14,756 nucleotides of DNA from NCBI GenBank assembly GCA_049600855.1, contig JBMYQA010000138.1, forward strand, positions 1 through 14,756. Reading direction: 5' to 3'. Source of the DNA: JBMYQA01 sp049600855. Its GTDB lineage: Bacteria; Bacteroidota; Bacteroidia; Cytophagales; Flammeovirgaceae. Position 1 is the stretch's first letter. Each line of letters opens with the position of its first letter. Shown piece by piece: positions 1 to 5,605 of the stretch. A program made the position numbers and the translations under genes. The notes below the pieces were generated by a model, which worked only from the letters and a program-made list of their open reading frames with translations, was not told the DNA's origin and did not search any database.

Positions 1-2
1 AC

Positions 3-314
3 GTAAAGGAAAATGAAACTAGTTTTGGAATTGAAGTTGCTGCACCGGGATTTAAGAAAGAAGATTTCAAAGTAGCGTTGGAGGATGGAAATTTGGTGAT
101 CTCGGCAGAAGTAAAAACAGAAACAGAGGACAAAAACGAGAAATTTACGCGTAAAGAGTTTAGCGCACAATCATTCCGTAGAGCATTCAGTTTGCCAGAA
201 GTTGTTGATGCAGCGCAAATTGATGCCAATTATGAAAACGGAATTCTATTTATAAATCTACCCAAACGCGAAGAAGTAGTGGCAGACAAGCGTAAAGAAA
301 TCGCAATCCACTAA
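3..314 (+). CDS. Small heat-shock protein (Hsp20/alpha-crystallin family), 5'-truncated by the window edge
   Basis: ATP-independent holdase chaperone that binds unfolding proteins in the cytoplasm. The reading frame is open from base 3, so the gene starts outside the window; the TTG at 78 is internal and not the start. About 103 C-terminal residues are visible. They carry the alpha-crystallin signature: a strand followed by A-P-G-F-K-K-E-D near the edge, then a stretch of charged beta-strands, then the conserved E-N-G-I-L-F-I-N-L-P-K segment. The tail ends in I-A-I-H, matching the C-terminal I-x-I anchor that links sHSP dimers into oligomers. A strong hairpin terminator follows 32 bp after the stop. 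The family assignment is firm; the specific paralogue cannot be told. Confidence 0.93.
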   Translation, partial: VKENETSFGIEVAAPGFKKEDFKVALEDGNLVISAEVKTETEDKNEKFTRKEFSAQSFRRAFSLPEVVDAAQIDANYENGILFINLPKREEVVADKRKEIAIH

Positions 315-346
315 ATCATTGAAAATCAGAAATCCACAAAATTTGG

Positions 347-373
347 AAAGGCTAGCTTCGGCTAGCCTTTTTT
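347..373 (+). terminator. Rho-independent terminator of the sHSP gene
   Basis: A perfect 10-bp stem (347-356 with 361-370) is closed by the very stable c(UUCG)g tetraloop at 357-360 and runs into six T residues (368-373). It lies 32 bp past the sHSP stop codon. The MBOAT gene converges from the other side and ends at 417. The hairpin could also stop that transcript, but the minus strand has only a weak T-tract after the stem. Confidence 0.93.
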
Positions 374-416
374 GATGAGCGATCAGCACACCTACATTGC
401 CCTTTTACTCACCTGC

Positions 417-1832
417 TTAAAATTGAAAATAAACGAACTCCTTTGCATTGAACCAACCAAAAAGTAAAATACTGAAAATCAGCAGATAATAGAAAGTCCA
501 CCTAAACCAAGGAACTTGTTTTGCGAGCCAAGTACGCACACTGCCATGGTTTTCCTGATAATGATGCACCCATTCTAATGCCGCTAACGCTCCAATGGCC
601 AAACACATTTCGTAATAAGAGGCATTAATCCGAAATGCTAAATTTGAAAAATGGAAGTCGGTGAAAATATGGTGGAGAATGGTAATCGCATCATTTGTGG
701 TTTGGGCACAGAAAAAAGGAACACTTAAACAAAACAGGTTGAAGGCAATAAAACGATTGAGCCAAGCCCATTTGATGTTTAAACCCAGCTTTTCTTTTTT
801 CAACCTCCGAGCAACATAAATGATGAGTCCATTGATTCCGCCCCAAATTAGGAACTTTGCATGTGCTCCATGCCATAATCCAGTGGCTAAATACACTACC
901 ATAATATTGATAAATACACGCTTTGGTTGCTGACGAGCTAAGGGAATAAATAGATAATCGCGAAACCAGGCAATCAAGGTAACATGCCACCTGCTCCAAA
1001 CTTCTTGCAGCGATTGCCCATGAAAAGGGCGTTTGAAGTTCTCAGACAGCTTAATTCCCAAAATCTGAGCTGCTCCTACAGCAATATCTGAGTAACCCGA
1101 AAAATCACAATAGACTTGGATGGCAAAAAAATAAGTGGCAATCAACGCATCTCCTCCAGACTGCTGAGCAGGGTTGGCATATACGAATTGGATGTATTCG
1201 GCCAAGCGGTCTGCGATCACAACTTTTTTAAATAAGCCTGCGAGAATCAGTAAACAACCATTTTTTATGCGTTCATGATCATACTGAAATTGAAAACTAA
1301 ATTGGGGCAGTAAGGATTTTGCACGTTCAATTGGTCCTGCTACTAACTGAGGAAAAAAGGAAACAAATAAAGCAAACTTCCCAAAATGGGTTTCTGGTTG
1401 AATTCTACCTCTATACACATCAATACTATAGCTCAAGGTCTGAAATGTATAAAATGAAATGCCAATAGGAAGCAAGAGGTTTGATTCGGGAAGTCTTGGG
1501 CTTAACCCGATGACATGGAGCAGTAAATTGATGCTATCGCTAAAAAAATTGAGGTATTTGAAGCAGGAAAGCAGTCCTAAATTTACCAATAAGCTAATCC
1601 AAAGCCATTTTTTTCGTTTCCCTTTTTCAGCGATTGCGCCCATTTTAAGGGCGATGAGATAATCTACCGTGGTAGAAATGGCAATTAAGATGGCGTAATC
1701 TGCTCGCCAATACATGTAGAATCCATAGCTAGCAAGAAGCAAGATCAACCACCTCCAACGAACTGGAGTAATGAAGTAGAAAAAAGCTACTACTGGTAAA
1801 AACAGGAAAAACTCTACCGAGTTGAAAAGCAT
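417..1832 (-). CDS. MBOAT family membrane-bound O-acyltransferase (AlgI/PatA-like)
   Basis: Polytopic inner-membrane enzyme expected to transfer an acyl group, often acetyl, to an extracytoplasmic polysaccharide or other envelope hydroxyl. The 471-residue length and the opening M-L-F-N-S-V-E-F-F-L-F-L-P are typical of AlgI/DltB-type MBOATs and fix the start. Visible signatures are G-I-S-F-Y-T-F-Q (124-131), P-Q-L-V-A-G-P-I-E-R (161-170), C-D-F-S-G-Y-S-D-I-A (242-251), W-S-R-W-H (279-283) and G-L-W-H-G-A (318-323). H321 corresponds to the invariant MBOAT histidine. About ten hydrophobic segments are apparent. The usual partner (an SGNH-fold AlgJ/AlgX-type protein) is not in the window, so the acceptor cannot be named. 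The gene probably has its own promoter (1867-1874) and is separated from the upstream amylase gene by a terminator. Confidence 0.93.
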   Translation of the reverse strand: MLFNSVEFFLFLPVVAFFYFITPVRWRWLILLLASYGFYMYWRADYAILIAISTTVDYLIALKMGAIAEKGKRKKWLWISLLVNLGLLSCFKYLNFFSDSINLLLHVIGLSPRLPESNLLLPIGISFYTFQTLSYSIDVYRGRIQPETHFGKFALFVSFFPQLVAGPIERAKSLLPQFSFQFQYDHERIKNGCLLILAGLFKKVVIADRLAEYIQFVYANPAQQSGGDALIATYFFAIQVYCDFSGYSDIAVGAAQILGIKLSENFKRPFHGQSLQEVWSRWHVTLIAWFRDYLFIPLARQQPKRVFINIMVVYLATGLWHGAHAKFLIWGGINGLIIYVARRLKKEKLGLNIKWAWLNRFIAFNLFCLSVPFFCAQTTNDAITILHHIFTDFHFSNLAFRINASYYEMCLAIGALAALEWVHHYQENHGSVRTWLAKQVPWFRWTFYYLLIFSILLFGWFNAKEFVYFQF

Positions 1833-1866
1833 ACACTTGAGAATTAGAAGCTGATGAGCTTAGCGC

Positions 1867-1874
1867 CAAAGATA
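1867..1874 (-). promoter_or_regulatory. Candidate Bacteroidota -7 promoter element for the MBOAT gene
   Basis: Read on the minus strand, the octamer is TATCTTTG, an exact match to the Bacteroidota -7 consensus TAnnTTTG. It lies 34 bp upstream of the MBOAT start codon, which would give a 5' UTR of roughly 25-30 nt. No TTG element is present at the expected -33 distance, so the call is tentative. Its position downstream of the amylase terminator fits independent transcription. Confidence 0.42.
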
Positions 1875-1947
1875 AACAGGTAATCACAATGATTAATTGG
1901 CTGCTTCTCAAAAACGTCCATTTCTTTTCAATGATATAAAAGTAGGT

Positions 1948-1980
1948 AAAAAGAAAACGCACAGGCTGGCACCTGTGCGT
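1948..1980 (-). terminator. Rho-independent terminator of the amylase gene
   Basis: A perfect 9-bp GC-rich stem (1957-1965 with 1972-1980) has a 6-nt loop. On the minus strand it runs straight into a T-rich tract (complement of 1948-1957, ten bases of which nine are T). It lies about 52 bp beyond the amylase stop codon. On the plus strand no T-tract follows, so it acts on minus-strand transcription. Confidence 0.88.
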
Positions 1981-2032
1981 AAATGTTTTGTTTCGAGCGA
2001 TAGTTAGTCTTGATGTATGCCTTGCTGCTACA

Positions 2033-3406
2033 TTAAAAGTTTGGAGACCAAACTGAGTAGCTCTTAGGAGGACATTGGATTTTTACCCAGCCATTGCCTT
2101 GAGTTGTTGGATGCCAACCTGAATGACCAGTGAAGTCTTTGATTTGCGTATTGTTCCAGTTGGTGTGTACCCAACGCTCTTGCCAGTTGTTAGAGTTGTT
2201 GATGTAAACCACTAAACCAGGGCTACCATTTCTACGTGCAATGTACTCGTCGTTGTCTACGTGCAATACAGACGTTGAACCTGTTGCTTTTTGGTTGTGA
2301 ATCCAGATTAAGTTATTCAATCTTTCTTTGTTTAACCACTCTTCATAATCGCGGTAGAAGATACAAGGATAACCTTCATGTGTTAAGATGTAAGCATAAG
2401 CCAACATTTTATTCCAAATGATATCCGTATCGTGATTTGTCACAAAAGTTACGGCTTTAGAAGGGTCTCTTTTCAACAACATATCACCGTTTAATTCATT
2501 CAGGTTATTGTTGTCAAAAGCATTGTCCATTTTATAGTAAGCGGCAAAGTCGAAAGCAGAAGATCTACGTCCAGTATTGTCTACCCACCACTTCAAGTAA
2601 TCAACATTCGCATCCCACAATTCACCTACAGCAAATCCACCTGTCCAGTCTACCCACTCTTTTACTACCCAAGGACCAAAACCTTTCACATAGTCAAATC
2701 TCCATCCGTCGAATCCAAGGTCATTTTTATAGTGCTTCGCTACACCGTCATTTCTTTTCCACAACCAATCTTGTACGTAAGGAACATCATGATCTAAATC
2801 TGGGAAACCTCCGAAAACGCCTTCGTCATTATTACTTGCCCAAGATGGGTGAAAATCATGCTGGCTTCTGGTAAACTTTCCTGAAGCGATTCCTGAAAAG
2901 TCTGTCCAAGTATTCGTTCCAGTATATTGATTTGCTTCTAATTGTCCGCCACTGTTGTGGTTCAAAACAATATCCGCATACACTTGAATTCCTTTGCTGT
3001 GCGCCTTGTTGATTAAGCTTGTAAGCTCAGTTTTAGAACCAAATCGAGTTTCAGTAGTACCATTTTGGTTATATTGACCTAAATCGAAGTAATCTGTTGG
3101 ATCATATCCCATGGAGTATGGGCCATTTTGTGCTTTTGAAACGGGAGGTAACCAAATAGCAATGATCCCAGCAGCTTCCCAAGCATCGATTTTAGTTCTT
3201 ACTGTATTCCACCAAGTACCACCTGCAGGTACATCCCAATAAAAGGCCTGCATCATTACCCCACCACCAGGGCCCGCTGCATTCAGACCTTCAGGAGCTT
3301 TTTCTTCTTCAGGAGTAGGTTTGATTTCTTCAACTGGATCGGAACATCCAAATAAAAGGACAAGGACGGCCAGTAGTTTAATGTTTAATCTGTAAAGCAT
3401 TTTCAT
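2033..3406 (-). CDS. Alpha-amylase lipoprotein, glycoside hydrolase family 13 (subfamily 7-like, archaeal type)
   Basis: Endo-acting alpha-1,4-glucan hydrolase, probably anchored in the outer membrane and degrading starch or glycogen outside the cytoplasm. Residues 1-21 are a lipoprotein signal with lipobox L-F-G-C (C21), followed by a Glu/Pro-rich spacer (22-45). The GH13 barrel starts with M-Q-A-F-Y-W-D-V-P (52-60). All four conserved regions are present: D-I-V-L-N-H (145-150), G-W-R-F-D-Y-V-K-G (234-242, nucleophile D238), G-E-L-W-D (261-265, acid/base E262) and F-V-T-N-H-D-T-D (321-328, D326 transition-state stabiliser). A short C domain runs from about 366 to the end; there is no separate starch-binding module. 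From memory the whole barrel, including Y-S-M-G-Y-D-P and F-Y-R-D-Y-E-E-W-L-N-K, closely resembles the extracellular amylases of Pyrococcus/Thermococcus (GH13_7). No SusC/SusD pair or other glycosidase lies nearby. Confidence 0.95.
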   Translation of the reverse strand: MKMLYRLNIKLLAVLVLLFGCSDPVEEIKPTPEEEKAPEGLNAAGPGGGVMMQAFYWDVPAGGTWWNTVRTKIDAWEAAGIIAIWLPPVSKAQNGPYSMGYDPTDYFDLGQYNQNGTTETRFGSKTELTSLINKAHSKGIQVYADIVLNHNSGGQLEANQYTGTNTWTDFSGIASGKFTRSQHDFHPSWASNNDEGVFGGFPDLDHDVPYVQDWLWKRNDGVAKHYKNDLGFDGWRFDYVKGFGPWVVKEWVDWTGGFAVGELWDANVDYLKWWVDNTGRRSSAFDFAAYYKMDNAFDNNNLNELNGDMLLKRDPSKAVTFVTNHDTDIIWNKMLAYAYILTHEGYPCIFYRDYEEWLNKERLNNLIWIHNQKATGSTSVLHVDNDEYIARRNGSPGLVVYINNSNNWQERWVHTNWNNTQIKDFTGHSGWHPTTQGNGWVKIQCPPKSYSVWSPNF

Positions 3407-3494
3407 ATTCTATAACAGTTGAGATGAAGTATGAGTTTTAAGCAAACGGAATCGCAATCGGTTCCATAGTATGATGCAATTTTAACTCAGAATG

Positions 3495-3569
3495 TAAGGT
3501 TTTGCGCTCCAACTTATAAAGTGGTCAGTATTCGGTGCCATTTAAGGTTCCATTTTATAGAGTGGCACC
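3495..3569. repeat. Imperfect direct repeats upstream of the amylase, candidate regulator sites
   Basis: TAAGGTT occurs at 3495-3501 and 3543-3549. TATAAAGTGG at 3515-3524 is matched 9/10 by TATAGAGTGG at 3556-3565, 41 bp apart, which is close to four helical turns. GGTGCCA at 3534-3540 is the reverse complement of TGGCACC at 3563-3569, and GGTTCCAT at 3546-3553 also recurs at 3460-3467. The cluster lies about 90-160 bp upstream of the amylase start. A role as a binding site for a starch or maltose regulator is inference. Confidence 0.35.
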
Positions 3570-3677
3570 CTTTAAATATTTAATAACCAGCCATTTATAC
3601 ATTTTTAGGTTTTTTAAGATAATTTCTATTTTTATCAGCTAACCTCCCAGTTTCACTAAACAAAATCATGGAAATAG

Positions 3678-3880
3678 GGACATTTTATTTCGGTTAACTA
3701 TGTAAGAGTTGAACTAGAAAAGAAAGAAGTTAGTGCATACGGTATACGATACATTCAAGGGAAGATGTGCTTCAAAGACTTGGAAGTTTGCGTTTTGATG
3801 ATGAGCTTTATACTCAAGTAGGCAGTAGATTTATGGTCATTGACTACTTCAAAGATTCCTGCATGTATCCACTTCAATAG
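3678..3880 (+). pseudogene. Possible frameshifted gene remnant
   Basis: Frame one is open from 3678 and reads plausibly as protein up to about 3760 (…V-R-V-E-L-E-K-K-E-V-S-A-Y-G-I-R-Y). A second frame, open from 3734 to the stop at 3878-3880, continues with …L-G-S-L-R-F-D-D-E-L-Y-T-Q-V-G-S-R-F. Joining the two near 3755-3762 by a single indel would give about 67 codons without a stop. No family is recognised, there is no clear start codon, and chance open frames cannot be excluded. It could alternatively be plain intergenic DNA or a leader of the gene at 3895. Confidence 0.2.
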
Positions 3881-3894
3881 AAGCTTAAAAACTT

Positions 3895-4422
3895 ATGCAA
3901 GTACTCCCTTTATTGTTACCTTATCAACGCATCATTTACCACACCAACCATTCTAAAGGAAGGTTGCTTGCTATTATACGGAATGAGCAAGCAGTGCTGA
4001 GGCAACAAGCATTCAAATATCCATTGAGCATTGAGTTAAAAGACAATAGTGAATTTATTATTCAAGAGAAATTTAGTACAGGAGGAAAAGGCTTAACGAA
4101 GTTTGATTGTATTTTACGAACCATGGATGATGGAGGAACAGAGTTAGAAGCGCGCATCATCCCTCATCCCATTTTAAAAGTGGCTTTTCATGTTTGGACA
4201 AGTTTTTTGTTGTTAGCTATTGCTTCAGCCATTGCTTCAGTAGTACTAGGCTTTTTTTACAATGAAAATATGTTGGTATTCCTTTGGACGATTATTCCAT
4301 CAGGTGCTATGATTTTCTTTATCGCAATGGGAGTCAGAAGAGTATTGAATCTACAAATTAGAAGATACAAAAGAGTTATAGAAGCCATGCTGCAACCATA
4401 CGATATTACTTATCGTCAATAG
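3895..4422 (+). CDS. Hypothetical two-TM membrane protein
   Basis: I do not recognise a named family. The 175-residue product has a soluble N-terminal part (1-92) with alternating hydrophobic and charged stretches suggesting beta-strands, including the segment G-G-T-E-L-E-A-R-I-I-P. Two transmembrane helices follow (about 95-122 and 126-147), then a basic amphipathic tail (V-R-R-V-L-N-L-Q-I-R-R-Y-K-R) that should lie in the cytoplasm. There is no signal peptide, so the N-terminal domain is probably cytoplasmic too. No Shine-Dalgarno sequence precedes the ATG, which is usual here. The gene ends 69 bp before trpS on the same strand with no clear terminator between, so co-transcription is possible. 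Codon use looks like that of its neighbours, and I take it to be a real gene. Confidence 0.75.
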   Translation: MQVLPLLLPYQRIIYHTNHSKGRLLAIIRNEQAVLRQQAFKYPLSIELKDNSEFIIQEKFSTGGKGLTKFDCILRTMDDGGTELEARIIPHPILKVAFHVWTSFLLLAIASAIASVVLGFFYNENMLVFLWTIIPSGAMIFFIAMGVRRVLNLQIRRYKRVIEAMLQPYDITYRQ

Positions 4423-4491
4423 TCCTTCCCATTCCATCAAAATTCATTAGCTTAGCAGACTCAATTTAAACCTTCAGAAGAAGCATTAACT

Positions 4492-5460
4492 ATGGCAAGA
4501 GTACTCACGGGTATCCAAAGTTCTGGGCGCCCACATTTAGGTAATTTGTTGGGAGCCATTTGCCCAGCAATCGAAATGTCGAAAGAAGCAAAAAACGACT
4601 CCTTTCTGTTTATTGCAGACTTACACTCACTGACTACCATTAAAGATGCAGCCGTGAGAAAAGAAAACACCTATGCGGTTGCTGCTGCTTGGCTTGCTTG
4701 CGGTCTGGATACGGAAAAAGTAGTGTTTTATCGACAATCCAAGATACCTGAAGTATGTGAGTTGACATGGTATTTGAATTGTTTTACGCCATTTCCCATG
4801 TTACAAAATGCCACCTCTTTCAAAGATAAAGCCGATAAGTTGTCTGATGTCAATGCGGGCTTATTCGACTATCCCGTATTGATGGCAGCAGACATCATTA
4901 TGTATGATGCTGATTTTGTACCTGTAGGAAAAGATCAAAAACAGCATTTGGAAATGGCAAAGGATATTGCGCGCAAATTCAATATTGAATATGGAGACAC
5001 CTTTGTGTTGCCTGAACCCCGAATCAATGAGGATGTTATGTTGATTCCTGGTATAGATGGACAAAAAATGAGCAAATCATATAAAAATACGATTGATGTG
5101 TTTTTGCCCAAAAAACAGCTCAAAAAACAAGTGATGGCTATCGTTACAGATAGTACACCTTTAGAAGATCCTAAAAACCCAGATACGTGTAATGCTTTTA
5201 AAATCTATTCCATTTTAGCCTCAGACGATCAAACTGCTGAAATGAGAGCAAATTACGAAAACGGAGGCTATGGTTATGGGCATGCGAAATTGGCTATCCT
5301 AGACTTACTATGGGAACGTTTTGAAAAAGAACGTGAGATTTTTAATGAATACATGAGCAATACCAAATTGCTTGAAGAAAAGTTACAAGAAGGAGAAGAA
5401 AAAGCCCGAAAAGTAGCTTTTGCAACCCTCAATCGGGTACGCGAAAAGTTAGGGTTTTAA
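4492..5460 (+). CDS. trpS: Tryptophanyl-tRNA synthetase
   Basis: Class Ic aminoacyl-tRNA synthetase that activates tryptophan with ATP and charges tRNA-Trp in the cytoplasm. At 322 residues it has the normal bacterial length. The HIGH-type ATP motif is G-R-P-H-L-G (12-17) and the KMSKS loop is K-M-S-K-S (192-196). The tryptophan pocket segment Y-P-V-L-M-A-A-D (127-134) and the G-K-D-Q-K-Q-H-L-E helix (146-154) are intact. The start is set by the typical N-terminus V-L-T-G-I-Q-S-S-G-R-P. The gene is followed by its own strong hairpin. No T-box or trp leader is visible upstream. Confidence 0.97.
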   Translation: MARVLTGIQSSGRPHLGNLLGAICPAIEMSKEAKNDSFLFIADLHSLTTIKDAAVRKENTYAVAAAWLACGLDTEKVVFYRQSKIPEVCELTWYLNCFTPFPMLQNATSFKDKADKLSDVNAGLFDYPVLMAADIIMYDADFVPVGKDQKQHLEMAKDIARKFNIEYGDTFVLPEPRINEDVMLIPGIDGQKMSKSYKNTIDVFLPKKQLKKQVMAIVTDSTPLEDPKNPDTCNAFKIYSILASDDQTAEMRANYENGGYGYGHAKLAILDLLWERFEKEREIFNEYMSNTKLLEEKLQEGEEKARKVAFATLNRVREKLGF

Positions 5461-5485
5461 TCAACAAGTTATGGTGTTAAAAGAA

Positions 5486-5526
5486 GAGGTTAGAAGTTAC
5501 CATCAGTAAACTTCTAACCTCAATTT
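5486..5526 (+). terminator. Rho-independent terminator of trpS
   Basis: A perfect 13-bp stem (5486-5498 with 5509-5521) has a 10-nt loop and is followed by AATTTTATAATAAAA. It starts 25 bp after the trpS stop. The T-tract is short (four T residues), but stem length and placement make termination likely. It separates trpS from polA. Confidence 0.8.
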
Positions 5527-5562
5527 TATAATAAAACCTACTGGAATTTTTATTAAGCTTAA

Positions 5563-5583
5563 AGGACTATCTATATTAGTCCT
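5563..5583 (+). other. Short inverted repeat in the polA leader
   Basis: AGGACTA (5563-5569) and TAGTCCT (5577-5583) form a perfect 7-bp inverted repeat with a 7-nt spacer, ending 22 bp before the polA ATG. It could be an operator or a weak leader hairpin. No consensus promoter is visible in this gap. A function is not established. Confidence 0.3.
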
Positions 5584-5605
5584 ATTATCCCACAACACGA
5601 GTCTT

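Larger units (their letters stand above)
3407..3894. other. 488-bp intergenic region between amylase (-) and hypothetical membrane protein (+)
   Basis: This divergent gap must hold the promoters of both flanking genes, yet neither strand shows an exact TAnnTTTG element. The half nearer the amylase is AT-rich and carries imperfect direct repeats (3495-3565) and a spaced 7-bp inverted repeat (3534-3540 with 3563-3569). The half nearer the membrane-protein gene (3678-3880) has overlapping open frames that may be a decayed gene. Nothing else is recognisable. Confidence 0.6.

Noticed and set aside
691..999. 102-codon minus-strand open frame inside the MBOAT gene
   Set aside because: It is in another frame of a clearly functional MBOAT gene on the same strand and has no family signature.
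1729..1962. 77-codon minus-strand open frame upstream of and overlapping the MBOAT start
   Set aside because: Its start lies inside the amylase terminator hairpin and its 3' part is out of frame over the MBOAT gene. The composition is Ser/Phe-rich with no domain; it is a shadow frame.
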